A stretch of 64,000 nt of DNA, taken from Torymus aiolomorphi. Taxonomy: Eukaryota > Arthropoda > Insecta > Hymenoptera > Torymidae. Under the pieces are notes generated by a model. The model made no database searches. It was given only the letters and a program-made list of their open reading frames with translations, and had not been told where the DNA came from. The position numbers and the translations under genes are program-made. The stretch's first letter is position 1. Each line of letters begins with the position of its first letter. Where the stretch lies: positions 71,732,022-71,796,021 of the forward strand of contig CM070877.1 in NCBI GenBank assembly GCA_036365515.1, read 5' to 3'. Positions 22,312-33,590 of this stretch are shown piece after piece.

Positions 22312-23610
22312 GTTGGATATTTCGATCGAGCGAGAACAAAGTTTTCACATTGTTCGAAAAATACATTTGAAAATTTCGAGGATTGGGTGCTTTCTCTATC
22401 CAAATGCTGAGTGTGCTAGCAAAAGTAGCGAAGATTCGTTGGAAATTCAGAAACAGCGGAAATCTGACGATTCTCCCAATCGCAAGCGTGTAGCAATTAA
22501 AAGTGGACTCCAATCGAAGTCCAACAGCGTCCAAGAATTATCCTGAAATGCTCATTCATTCATAACTTGAATGCGCGCAGTATTATTTACTATGAGTACA
22601 GTCTTTATTGCCTTCTTACCTATGGCAGTACCATTCCATACTCGAGTTCTTCGTGGAGCAGGACTAGTTCACTAAGTGCCTAACTTTCGCATTAGAGAAC
22701 AATGTCTATCCTGATTTATTTTACAACGCCTTATACCTACGCTGCCTGAACATGGGAAACATTGAGAAGCTTTCGAACGTTGTGAGGGCTGAGAATACGA
22801 GTCTTTTCACGTGGAAGAAGTATCTTGTTTACACGTGTCACAGTCTCCGCAAAAAAACATTTCCTCAATACGCTCTATTATCTTTAATTGTTCATGAGAG
22901 GTTTCATTAGAACTGCGATAACATGCATTCGATTTTATGAGCAGGACACGAGAGGCTATGTCGATTTATGTACGAGGTCACACTTTCTCGTTGAGGCACA
23001 AAAACATGTGGAAACCGAGCTGAACGTCGAAAATTTAAGTAGAAAAAGAAAAAATATAGGTTTAACTCACAATAGACCACATGAAGATCTCACAATGGAG
23101 ATAGAACCTTCTGAGATCGATAGGCGTATAAATTCTATGTGGAAACAGTTAGAAATAACGAAGTTTTTAAGCAATGCCGAAAAAGAAGGTCGATTTGCCG
23201 TTCCATATTTAAATTTGCTTTACATGGATACCGAAAATGCACATTCCGATGAATTGCCGACGTTCTTTGAAAATTAGCAACAAAAGACTCCATTGCTTTT
23301 AAAATAATATAAGGTTTGTATCATTTTATTACTTATTATTTTAATATTACATTGGTTCGGAAATTTTGAAAAATGTTTACTGTTTGTTTACTTAAAATGT
23401 TACTGTTACAGATTATAGTTTTCGTCCGCAAAAAGTTTATTCATTAGACGAAAACGTATTACCTTTGAAAAGGAAAAGTGATTCCATAGAGCAGTTAATG
23501 AAGTGTTGCAGAAGTTCGGGTGCACCTGATTCACAAGATATATCAGATGTGTGTTGACACACTGCGTGAAACTTTTGTTGCACAATTCTCGAACCGAATC
23601 CAACCGCGAT
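22312..23610 (+). pseudogene. ZFYVE26: ZFYVE26 (spastizin) exon remnants
   Basis: From an AG acceptor at 22310-22311 the blocks include F-D-R-A-R-T-K-F, F-F-V-E-Q-D followed by a stop, L-T-F-A-L-E-N-N, M-G-N-I-E-K-L, T-W-K-K-Y-L, then after a frameshift near 22880 L-F-M-R-G-F-I-R-T-A-I-T-C-I-R-F-Y, and later Q-L-E-I-T-K-F-L-S-N-A-E. A second exon after the AG at 23410-23411 gives I-E-Q-L-M-K-C and S-S-G-A-P-D. These follow the order of the C-terminal half of spastizin, a FYVE protein of autophagic lysosome reformation. Several stops and shifts mark it as a pseudogene. It follows the ANAPC7 remnant on the same strand. Confidence 0.7.
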
Positions 23611-23790
23611 TTCAAAAATCGCGTAGGTAGATTCTTTGATATAAGATTGATAAGCGATGTCGAGCTTAAAGTAAATTTCGCTCTTCGCTATAATAAATAA
23701 ATGAATTAATAAATTAATAAATCTTAAAGGAATACTTATTTTTTATAGATAAGTTCACATGTTGAGAGTAAGCAGTTGAAAGCTGCATAT

Positions 23791-24373
23791 ACCCTGGTGG
23801 AAATTTGTCTATCTGAAATGGCCAACAATCTCAATAAATAAGTAGAAAAAATGGCTAGTTAATAGCTGCCCCGTTGAAACGCCTTTTCTCCCATTATTCG
23901 CACATTTAATAGATTGGATATAACCTCCAAATTTTCGTTTTAAGTTTACTTAAAGAATTGACGTTAAATTGGACGGTATTCAGCTGTTACGGGTAGCTTA
24001 CTAAAATATAAACAATATGAGCAGATAGAAAAACCATTTACAGTAGTCCTTTTGAAGATATTACGTAGAATGTATTTATTGCCATTAGATTCTGTCTCTC
24101 TCACTCCTTGTCATAACAACAGGCCTTCTACTAGCCATTTCCGGACTAAAAAAACTGATCAGTTTTAATACCTTTAAAATACTCAAGAATAAGCTTGTGT
24201 TTGTCTTCGCAAAACTCATTCTATTTTTCAATCTATTAAATGTTCGAATAATAGGAAAAAAAGCATTTCATTGGGAGCTAGAAACTGGAAAAGGGAAATT
24301 CCCATTTTATAGCAAGTTTCTAATATAAATGGCGAGTTAATAGTTAGAAAATGTTTTGGATTTCCACCAAGGT
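23791..24373. mobile_element. 583-bp MITE-like element
   Basis: The ends ACCCTGGTGGAAAT (23791) and ATTTCCACCAAGGT (to 24373) are inverted copies. Inner blocks such as ACATTTAATAGATTG are also inverted between about 23900 and 24230. It is non-coding and the superfamily is not determined. Confidence 0.7.
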
Positions 24374-25490
24374 CCCTTCTGGTAGTTAAGCATCAGAGAG
24401 CTCAAGATAAACTTGGGCAAAATGCTATTCGATCAATCAGTACGAAATGGTTGAAGCAAACGCAGAATCCCTAATAATTATATATAATGGGAGAAAAGAA
24501 AGAAAAATATGAAGGAGACTGAAGAAAATTATAAACACTTTAGCCTCACAAAAGCTTAATTTTATTGTACTCAAGTGTAATAGGACACGTCGCCTCTACA
24601 CGTAATATGATATTTATATACTATTTATTTAAGCCATACTCGCGAATATTATAATAATTAAAAAGTTCCACCCGATATAGTATCGCATGATTTTACATTT
24701 TACAGCAAATGTTAATTTGTAATTAATTATGTTAATCTCTATTGTTTTTGCGAGGCTAAATGTATACTGTATTTGCGTATCAAGTGTCTGCAAAAATATA
24801 TTTATACATTGGAGAAAAATTGTTATACTAATAATAATAATGATAATAATAATAGGAATAAGAACAACAAATTATTTATTATAATTTTTAATTTTACTCA
24901 AATTTTATTGTGTAAAAGTATTATAACAATATTTTTGATAACAAATTTTAATGAATTTTCTAAATAAATTTTCAACCACTACATAAATTAACATAGAATT
25001 ATGTAAATGAAAGTATATAAAATAAAGAAATAAATAATAGATACGTAATGTAATGGAGTTTCATCCATCTCAAGACTCTTTTTTTCATTATTATCCGCTA
25101 TACCTCGTGATTTCCTGTAACCTGTAACATTACCTTCAGCTAGGCTCTGATCATATTATCTTTTATAAAACCCACTTAATTAAATTATGGACAAATTGCT
25201 AACCATGGACGACTCATATTATGCGGAGTTATGAAACATTTATTGGCATAATTTAGAAGTATTTCTAAGTGCTTTGAGTGATATATTTTTCGCATTATCA
25301 ACAGTTCGCAAATATGAGTTGATGATAATACAGTCATAGCTGATATTTTTTCCTCCTGCATATTTATTATTAAAAATAAGCAACATGATCTCTAGATCTT
25401 ATACAGTAGCCTCTCACATTCGTGAAATAATGAAACACGATTTGTTATTTTCCGTTATTTTTTTATTGCTTTGTAAAGTTTTCATTATCT
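24374..25490. other. AT-rich non-coding stretch
   Basis: It includes an AAT/ATA trinucleotide run near 24828-24870. Nothing else was recognised. Confidence 0.4.
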
Positions 25491-25504
25491 AACTTAGATT
25501 GTCG

Positions 25505-25640
25505 AATAGTTTGGAATAGTGAACTGATACGACATAGGAGGAACGAGTTGGAAACTTGGAATGGTGTACTGACACGTGGAACGACTTGGAATGGTGAACT
25601 GACATGAGGAACGACTCGGAACGCTGTCTCGGTTCTTGCA
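25505..25640. repeat. Degenerate GGAACGACTTGGAATGGTGAACTGACA-type minisatellite
   Basis: Three to four imperfect copies of a unit containing GGAACGA, TTGGAATGGTGAACTGACA-like blocks lie in tandem. The open frame on the minus strand is a by-product of the repeat. Confidence 0.6.
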
Positions 25641-26043
25641 ATTAGCGCAAAAGCTTTTTTTATGAATTAATAAAAAACTACTGCGAATTTCGTATATCTG
25701 AAAATATCTCCATAATCGGCAATAAAATTGCAAACGATTGGTACAGGTTTTGATTCTGTAACTTGTTTTATTCGTAAGCAACAGTGATTTTAACCTATAC
25801 TCGCAAGCGGAAAGGTTTATAATTTTTTGCAAAAACTGGGGCTTTCCGCAATTTTTTGATAAGTTTTGCAAAACCTACTCATTATTCCGCAATTTTTGGA
25901 ATTTTTTTTAGCTTCATTTTTTAGGTCTACTCTGGTACTTCACGGAGCTGGTTCGATAACTGTTCTCAACCGTCAAAAACCGACAACGTTGATGAAAATG
26001 AATTTCAGAAAGCAGCCTGGGCTGTGCGCTAAACACGCTCAGC

Positions 26044-26166
26044 GGCCTGATTCTAAATGTGTCTCGGCCTCGAGACAACTGCTTTTCTTTTTAAAGGAGC
26101 TCCCTGATTGGTCTACAGCTCCGGATTTGGTGTGTCTCGACGTCGAGACAAATTTAGAATCAGGCC
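26044..26166. mobile_element. 123-bp foldback element
   Basis: GGCCTGATTCTAAAT at 26044 pairs with ATTTAGAATCAGGCC ending at 26166. Inner TGTCTCG...CGAGACA palindromes lie in both arms. Confidence 0.8.
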
Positions 26167-26298
26167 CCAGGAGCGATTTCATGGTAGCGACATTGTCGCT
26201 CTGTCGCTGCTGCGCACAACTTTCAAATATGCACTAACGACAAAAGGTTCTGAGGTCGTTTGATGGCCTATCGGTCTACCAATACTTTATTGTATTTC

Positions 26299-26446
26299 GC
26301 ACCTCTTCCTCATGATCAAATTGTAGTACTCCCTCTTCCCGCCCGATTTACCACACGTCCAAAGCAAAAAGGAGCTCTAGCGGCCATACCGCGCCGCCAC
26401 CGTAGCTGCCTCCCGGCTCTGCCGCCGCTCGATCCTCATTCTTTTT
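26299..26446. repeat. Dispersed repeat, copy A (partner at 36240-36390)
   Basis: This segment, with CCCTCTTCCCGCCCGATTTA and a GC-rich CCGCCGCTCGAT block, recurs in reverse orientation at about 36240-36390. It is the non-coding core of an unidentified element. Confidence 0.75.
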
Positions 26447-26654
26447 CTTTGTGCCGGAGGAATCGCACCTCCCACGAAAATGTCAGGTTAAAAGGGTTCC
26501 GATGCCTTTCGTTGACATTTTCATAGTATTATTTGAAATAACGCCTCGGAGAAGCGGATGCAGATCAAGAAAAAAGTAAGATATTTCGTTTTTTGTTGTT
26601 TTTTCTTATCTGTTTAAGCCGCGGACTGGTGTCGTCGAGTGCGCGGTGGATGTT

Positions 26655-26870
26655 TTCAAAGGCGTCTTGTTTGGATGTTATCCGAACAAGACACATTACT
26701 GCGTAATGTAAGCCTGCAGCTAAAGATATTAGCCTTGTTCAGGTTTTACCTGATCAAGGCACATAGTTTTACTATGTAATTACGGCAGTGGCGGATCTGC
26801 TAAGATCATTCTTGTTCGGGCTCTTTCCCGTCCAAGATACATAACTAGGTTATGTTGCCCAAGCCACGAG
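26655..26870. repeat. About 70-bp tandem hairpin units
   Basis: Three degenerate units begin near 26662, 26731 and 26801. Each has a CTTGTTYGG...CC..ACAAG stem followed by a second small stem such as CATTACTGCGTAATG. Confidence 0.55.
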
Positions 26871-27372
26871 GCCCACGAGTCAACCCATTCCTGCGGAGGT
26901 TTCGTATGCTGCAGAATATCGCGACTCGTCAACTTCGAGCATCGGAGAGCACGCAGCGGAGGCCTACACATGGCGAGTAAGTGGCAATGTTTTTCCTTGC
27001 CCTCGGGCGGCGAGCGGCCATTGTTGTCGTGCGCGCGCTCGCGCCTCGGCACTCTCAGCGGACTCGGCAGTCACCGCGCACGCAGTGTGGCGCTTGTCCT
27101 TGCGGGTCACGCTACGACGGAAAACCATATGGGCCCGTGTTGCTTCGCGCGGCGCTCCAGATGTACATCATAATATATGGCTGGCTCACTGTTATTTACA
27201 TCACGGAAGGAGGACCAGCGGACCACCGTTATCGGTGTATCTGTATCCATCATTCAGGTGCTAACCTGGTTGATTTTCATAGTTTTACTATGATTGTCGT
27301 CATTTACGTAAATTTAATATATGTGTATATATATATATCATAACTATGGGAGTTGGTATATTTGAAGAGATA
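26871..27372. other. GC-rich segment of unknown nature
   Basis: 26880-27170 is clearly richer in GC and CpG than its surroundings and has overlapping open frames on both strands. No domain, signal or start was convincing, so no gene is called. Confidence 0.3.
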
Positions 27373-27576
27373 TCAACGTATAGATCGGTACTTTTGAAGA
27401 GATGTCGGCATTTTGAAAAGACTCCTCAAATTTCTCAAAGCAAGAATCGCGACTTTTGAGGAGAAATCTATACCCCCTTTTTCCAGAGTCGGTAACCTGA
27501 GGGTCATTATTTCTTTAGTCACATTGTCCGAACTCTGAGCGAAAGGTTCACATCTCCTCAAAAGTACCAATTTACA

Positions 27577-27578
<2 letters not shown>

Positions 27579-27641
<63 letters not shown>
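27579..27641. repeat. (TA)n microsatellite
   Basis: About 30 uninterrupted TA dinucleotides. Confidence 0.95.
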
Positions 27642-27642
<1 letters not shown>

Positions 27643-27866
27643 TATGAAAATCTGGTGTTTTGAATGCGCAACTTCCTATAGATTCTATATGTTTCCATGT
27701 TAAAAATGCAATCTACTGACGTTTTGAATGCGGCATTCAAAAAGTCAATATATATAGGGATATTATTTCTTTAGTCACGCGATCGTCTGTCTTCGTCTTA
27801 CACATGGGATTTTGCTATAGTTTCCAGCTAAAATGGCGTCGCGCATTGAAAACGCCGGTTTTATTT

Positions 27867-27867
27867 T

Positions 27868-27904
<37 letters not shown>
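27867..27904. repeat. (CA)n(TA)n microsatellite at mariner insertion site
   Basis: A CA run passes into a TA run that directly borders the left end of the mariner element. Such elements target TA. Confidence 0.9.
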
Positions 27905-28653
27905 GCGTGTCCAAAAAGTCTGGAAACACCCAAATAATTTCTCAGCTGAATTACTATTGGAAAATATTAAGGTCGCCTTTGTAGTAATTTTTTACGAGGA
28001 ATCCAATGGTGACCTTGGATTCGACCTTGGACCTCATTTTTGAGGTTATTTCAAGGTCAACCTCATTTTTTTAAATGGTAACCCCTATTTTTTATAGCGG
28101 AATCTGAAAGAGCGGAAAATTTTACGTCCAGATATGTATTAAGGTATGAGGTTGAGGTTACCCCCAGAGGTCAAATTGAGGTCAAAGTATGATTTCTTAA
28201 AAATTTCGCGAGTTCAGTGGTAAAACAAAACAAACAAAGGTAAGGTTTTGTAAGTTCGAACGAAGACTTGAAGGTGACCTCTGATTCGACCTTGAACCTC
28301 ATTTTGAGCCTCATTTTTGAGGTTATTTCGAGGTCAACCTCATTTTTTTAAATGGTAACCCCTATTTTTTTAGCGGAATCGGAAAGAGTGTGAAACTTTA
28401 CGTCCAAACATGTACTCAGAACATAGTTCAAGAAGGACCTTGACGTTCATTTGAAGGTCATTTAAACTTAATGACGGTCTGATCTTGTGTAAACTTTTTA
28501 TCACACTGAGCGAGGTTAATTCTTTAGTAGTTTTCAACGAGAAATCTAATGGTGACCTTGACATTGTCCTTAAAAGTCATGTCAAGTTCAATTTTTTTAC
28601 ATTTAGCGTTACCCAGGAACAACGACGTGGACGTAGTAAAATCTGTTCCCTTT

Positions 28654-28850
28654 GGGGTGCTTGATTTACGTGAGTCCCCTTGCCTCTCACGATGGGGTGC
28701 TTGATTTACGTGAGTCCCCTTGCCTCTCACGATGGGGCGCTTGATTTACGTGAGTCCCCTTGCCTCTCACGATGGGGTGCTTGATTTACGTGAGTCCCCT
28801 TGCCTCTCACGATGGGGCGCTTGATTTACGTGAGTCCCCTTGCCTCTCAC
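28654..28850. repeat. 40-bp minisatellite, five units
   Basis: Units start with GGGGTGC or GGGGCGC at 28654, 28694, 28734, 28774 and 28814 and differ almost only at that T/C position (order T, T, C, T, C). The last unit lacks three bases. It lies inside the mariner element, downstream of the transposase. Confidence 0.95.
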
Positions 28851-28877
28851 ATTTGATTTTTTAAACAGTATAACATC

Positions 28878-29954
28878 TTATTTCAAGTGCTCGAACTGTT
28901 CTCCATTCATTTCTTGACAGTAACCTAATCGATGATAGAAAGCACCAACAGCATTTTCAATCATTTCAGTAGGAATGAGAGCTGATTCATCAATGATCCT
29001 TTCACGTAATTCATCTAAGTTTAAGGGTTTTGTTTTGAATACACGATCCTTCAGATAACCCCAATAGAAATAATCTAGAGGCGTTAAATCGGGGGACCTA
29101 GCTGGCCATTCAATTGCACCTCTTCGTCCTATCCATCGATTAATGAATACTGTATCTAAGTATGTGCGAACGTTTCGTGCATAATGAGCTGCTGCACCGT
29201 CCTGTTGATACCATGTGTTATTAAAGTCCTCTGCAGCTATTTCTCTTATAGCAGGAACAATTTGATTCCGCAACATAGTTTCATACTTTTCTGCATTTAA
29301 ATTGCCATCAATAAAAAATGGTCCTATAATCCTATTATTTAATATTCTAGCCCAGACATTTAATTTTTGTGGATATTGTGACTTGGCTTCTCTTGCCCAA
29401 TGAGGGTTTTCAACTGCCCAATATCTACAGTTATGCCTATTTACGCTTGAGTCAAGTTGAAATGTAGCTTCATCTGAGAAGACTATATTTGATGGAAAAT
29501 TTGGATTTTGTACGATGCGTGCCATCATATGATCACAGAATTCAACGCGACGATCGAAATCATCTTCATTTAACTTGTGTATTAGCGTTACTTTAAATGG
29601 ATGGAACTTCTCTCTCTTTAGTATGTTATGAATAGATGATTTACTTATTTCGTGCACTTGAGCAGCTCTACGAACGGAAGTATGCGGATCTTCGGTGAAT
29701 ATTAACACAACATCTAAAGATTTCTCTTCGTTACCTGCTGACATTGGTCTGCCTGATCGAGGTAAATCGCTGATAGTGCCGGTATTTTCAAACCTTCTAA
29801 CAGTTTTTTGAACTGTTGAAAATGATAGTGGAGTTCCACCAACCCTAAATGAAGCATTAAAAATATCTCTTACGGCCCTATAAGATCGCTGCATGTGTCC
29901 CCAACCTCTCATCATGAGAATCGTTATTCTTTCTCTATCAGTGAGTTTGTTCAT
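28878..29954 (-). CDS. Mariner-type transposase, DD41D (rosa-like), intact
   Basis: An ATG-started protein of 358 residues without lesions. The N-terminal half has two helix-turn-helix regions linked by a G-R-P-like motif (S-G-R-P-M-S). The catalytic domain has V-F-S-D-E-A-T-F (first Asp), W-Y-Q-Q-D-G-A-A-A-H (second Asp) and S-P-D-L-T-P-L-D-Y-F (third Asp). Between the second and third Asp I count 41 residues, which is the spacing of the rosa family rather than the 34 of classical mariner. It would cut at the TIR ends and insert at TA. Nothing in the protein argues against activity. Confidence 0.92.
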   Translation of the reverse strand: MNKLTDRERITILMMRGWGHMQRSYRAVRDIFNASFRVGGTPLSFSTVQKTVRRFENTGTISDLPRSGRPMSAGNEEKSLDVVLIFTEDPHTSVRRAAQVHEISKSSIHNILKREKFHPFKVTLIHKLNEDDFDRRVEFCDHMMARIVQNPNFPSNIVFSDEATFQLDSSVNRHNCRYWAVENPHWAREAKSQYPQKLNVWARILNNRIIGPFFIDGNLNAEKYETMLRNQIVPAIREIAAEDFNNTWYQQDGAAAHYARNVRTYLDTVFINRWIGRRGAIEWPARSPDLTPLDYFYWGYLKDRVFKTKPLNLDELRERIIDESALIPTEMIENAVGAFYHRLGYCQEMNGEQFEHLK

Positions 29955-30903
29955 TTTTATTACTCTTCGTAGTAGACCTTATCCAAAAATACTTTTTGAG
30001 TTGAAAATAAAAAGAACTTTTAATTTTCAAAAAATATGTTTGAAAGATGACCAACCCTTTTCTGTGGTGGTTATGGAATGAATAATAGTTTATTGTCACT
30101 CTAACCATACGAAAAATAACAAGTAACAATGTTCAATATTTAAACGCTTCAAAAAATTTTACAATGAATCAGCTCTCATTCCTACTGAAATGATCAAAAA
30201 TACTGTTGGTGTTTTCGATCATCGATTAGGTTACTATCAAAAAGTGGATGGAAAATAATTCGAGCACTTGAAATAAGATGTTAGACTGTTTAAAAAAATT
30301 AAAAAGTTTACACAAGATCAGACCGTCATTAAGTTTAAATGACCTTCAAATGAACGTCAAGGTCCTTCTTGAACTATGTTCTGAGTACATGTTTGGACGT
30401 AAAGTTTCACACTCCGATTCCGCTAAAAAAATAGGGGTTACCATTTAAAAAAATGAGGTTGACCTCGAAATAACCTCAAAAATGAGGCTCAAAATGAGGT
30501 TCAAGGTCGAATCAGAGGTCACCTTCAAGTCTTCGTTCGAACTTACCAAACCTTACCTTTGTTTGTTTTGTTTTACCACTGAACTCGCGAAATTTTTAAG
30601 AAATCATACTTTGACCTCAATTTGACCTCTGGGGGCAACCTCAACCTCATACCTTAATACATATCCGGACGTAAAATTTTCCGCTCTTTCAGATTCCGCT
30701 ATAAAAAATAGGGGTTACCATTTAAAAAAATGAGGTTGACCTTGAAATAACCTCAAAAATGAGGTTCAAGGTCGAATCCAAGGTCACCATTGGATTCCTC
30801 GTAAAAAATTACTACAAAGGCGACCTTAACATTTTCCAATAGTAATTCAGCTGAGAAATTATTTGGGTGTTTCCAGACTTTTTGGACACGCTGTATATAT
30901 ATA

Positions 30904-31481
30904 GTAGCATAATGCTTTATAAATCCACTCACACCATCTACAGCTCCTTTGCCATGTTCAGTAGCAGAGAACAACCATTTTATATCAAATGGTGCTCGTT
31001 TTAATTCGTATAATTGAAAGCCAATTTTAAAGTGGCTATAGTGGCACCGTCTGATACAATGGTAATTTATGTTATTGAATGACAACAATTGTCTTTCAAG
31101 TAGGTTATAATGTTTTCTACTGATAGCAAAGTATACGTTCAAATCATTGAGTTAATGATCAAATTTCTATTTTCACAGCAGTGTCTTTTCAAGGGGATTC
31201 GACACGAAGTTACACAGTCATAAGCAATGACTGAAAACATGATTCAGCGTATGCTTTGCTCGCAGTAGCAAACATTATAACCTACCTGAAAGACAATTGT
31301 TGTCATTCAATAACAAAAATTACCATTGCATCAGAAGGCGCCGCTATAGCCACTTTAAAATTGGCTTTCAATTATACGAATTGAAACGAGCACCATTTGA
31401 TATCAAATGGTTGTTCTCTGCTACTGAACATGGCAAAGGAGCTGTAGATGGTGTGAGTGGATTTATAAAGCATTATGCTAC
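30904..31481. repeat. Palindromic duplication of a transposase fragment
   Basis: 30904-31112 and 31273-31481 are inverted copies of about 209 bp with scattered differences, separated by about 160 bp. Both encode the E-H-G-K-G-A-V-D-G-V motif of a DDE transposase. The rosa-like element ends 12 bp from the left arm. Confidence 0.85.
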
Positions 31482-31812
31482 TTCGCATAATCTTCGAGAG
31501 TCCCATGAAAAATCCATTCAAAATGCTAATGATTTTGTAGAGCACGTTCAAACATATACAGATGCAATTAAAATAATACATTTACAAGACGTTGACGTAG
31601 AAGAGTTTAGAAAAGTAAAAAATGTTGATTGGCTTGCTACTCCTAAGTATCCTGGAATTCAAAAAACTCATTTATGGATTAAAGAAACGTGCAATGATAA
31701 AGTACATTGTTTAACAGCAAAGACCGCTGATTGTCCCCTTACTGAAGTAAGAACAATGAAGCAGAAAAAGAAAGGTAGATATAAAAATAAAAAATCTAAA
31801 AGACAAAAATAA
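31297..31812 (+). pseudogene. C-terminal fragment of a DDE-type transposase (H-G-K-G-A-x-D-G family)
   Basis: The open frame holds W-L-F-S-A-T-E-H-G-K-G-A-V-D-G-V-S-G, then a helical part and a very basic tail rich in Lys. The same motif block (A-T-A-H-G-K-G-A-C-D-G-I-G) occurs in the larger transposase at 48114-48815, so this is the third-catalytic-residue region of a relative. The upstream D-F-x-E-N and T-D-G-A motifs are missing, so it is a fragment. The first codons have no supporting start context. Confidence 0.6.
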
Positions 31813-33179
31813 AAAATACAACAGATACTATGTGTACTTGTATATTGCTTACGCACAAAGATAAAAATCTTTATATTGACTGTTATACCATTGACTATAT
31901 GTAAGGGTTAATCGTGAAAAATTTGTTTGTGTATTATCTCATTAATGATCGCTATTCCTGGGTACGGGTCGGGAATTTCATAAATACGTCTAGATAGGTA
32001 TTTAGGTCCTCTATCAGCACAAAAAAAATTGAGCAAAAAAAATGGCGTTTTTGAGAAAAATGCACTTTTCTAAAAAGTGCATTTTTCAGTAAAAAGTACA
32101 TAACTCGTGCATTTTTTATTTTTTTTTTAAATAACATAAAGAACGTGAAAGAGGGCTCAAACCTTAGTGAAATTATGTGTTACACGCTAAAATGCTTAAA
32201 AAACTGGTGAAGCAGTAGCGGTTTGAAAATTACATTGAAAAATTTTTTTTCTAAGTAAGGTTTTTCTCGGAATTTTTTGCCATTGCTGAACGCATGAAAT
32301 TTTGATGCAACAAAAAAAAACCGCTGCCAATTCATTGGCACGTAGCTTCCTCAAACTTGATTTACTGATTCCTTTAATTAATTTTTACTTCCAATATTTA
32401 AAATTTCATACTTTATTTTGTACGATGTAAAACGGCTTAAAATCGTTTTTATAAGTCTAACAACTCGTCAGGAGTTGATTTTACACGAGAATATTAAATA
32501 GTAAAATTTTTTGTTTTAATATTATCCACAACTTTTGTATTTAACATTTTCGTGTAAAACTATCCAAAATCCACCTCTACGAGGAATTTTGAAGCGCTTA
32601 AGTCAATTTTTACTCCCGCAATAGTTGGACATACCAAACTCATTTTTTTCATTTTTCAATGTTTACGTTTTTATTAATAACAAAAGAACCGTAATAGCTA
32701 GACAAATAATTTTTTTTAGAAAATATAGGTCTTGAAATTCTCTTCCGAATGCCGCCCACCCGATTCAAATACATAAAGCCGTTCTCGAGAAATTACGATT
32801 TAAAAAAAAAGTGAAAAAAATTTTAACCTCAAATATCTCCGAAATTTATGGATCAATCCTTTTGCCCAAAGAACTCAATCGATTGTGATACAAAATGTAC
32901 CACTAAAAAAAAATTTCAAACTGATTAAGCCAATTTTACTCTAGTTATTGAACGACAAAAAAAAACACTTTTTTTTATAAATTATTTTTTTTCTCCAAAA
33001 ATAATGAATAAAAAAACCTAAAAATTTAGTAAGTTATAGTACTCAGTATTCTTTATAACCAAAAAAATATTCATGTTAATATCTTTTTTTAATTTTGAAA
33101 TATAACCTATTTACTAAAAATGACGTTTTCATGAATAACTTATGACGAAATATAGCTAACGGCTTTTTTTTTTTTTTTA
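31813..33179. other. AT-rich non-coding stretch with short hairpins
   Basis: A GAAAAATGCACTTTTC / AAAAGTGCATTTTTC hairpin lies near 32058-32092. A segment at about 32316-32360 (CTGCCAATTCATTGGCA, then GCTTCCTCAAACTT) recurs inverted near 58090-58155. No gene was seen. Confidence 0.45.
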
Positions 33180-33339
33180 AATTGTAGAAAATTTTATTCT
33201 GCATACAGAGAATTTATCGTATATAAATAATATTTGTTCTAAATATAAAAAAAATTGAAAATAAAAATTTTGAAAATTTAAAAATGGCGATAAAAAACAA
33301 AAAAATCGATTTTGACAAAAATAAAATATTGACCCCAAT

Positions 33340-33418
33340 TGTTGAAGCAAAATCTGAAAAAATGATCACTCTCTCGTTAAAATCGGTTGAGTAGATCATG
33401 AGATATCAGAGTATACGG

Positions 33419-33464
<46 letters not shown>

Positions 33465-33590
33465 CCATACGGACATTTTCTAAAAATGGTGTATTTCGAT
33501 TCCAAATTTTCTATACAACATTCCTAAGACATTATCTCACAAACTTTTTTTTTTACTATCACAAAGCTTCCTCTAGGAGGAAGCAATAAA
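33340..33590. repeat. Dispersed element with internal CA microsatellite and GAGGAAGC hairpin
   Basis: A (CA)n run at about 33428-33464 is followed, about 100 bp on, by CAAAGCTTCCTCTAGGAGGAAGC. The same architecture occurs in reverse at 50250-50460. It is non-coding and of unknown class. Confidence 0.65.

Larger units (their letters stand above)
27905..30891 (-). mobile_element. rosa-like (DD41D) Tc1/mariner element with very long TIRs
   Basis: The outer ends GCGTGTCCAAAAAGTC (27905) and its reverse complement (to 30891) start terminal inverted repeats of roughly 600 bp. These contain repeated AGGTCAACCTCATTTTT-type blocks. The right arm continues inward to include an inverted partial copy of the transposase 3' end (about 30160-30290). 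The left arm holds a 40-bp minisatellite that is absent from the right arm. The element sits in TA-rich sequence on both sides. The length is about 3.0 kb. Confidence 0.88.

Noticed and set aside
26970..27343. Frames of 67 and 120 codons in the GC-rich segment
   Set aside because: The longer starts with GTG and runs into a TA repeat; no conserved feature.
28654..28850. CRISPR-like array
   Set aside because: Units are contiguous 40-mers without spacers, and the context is eukaryotic.
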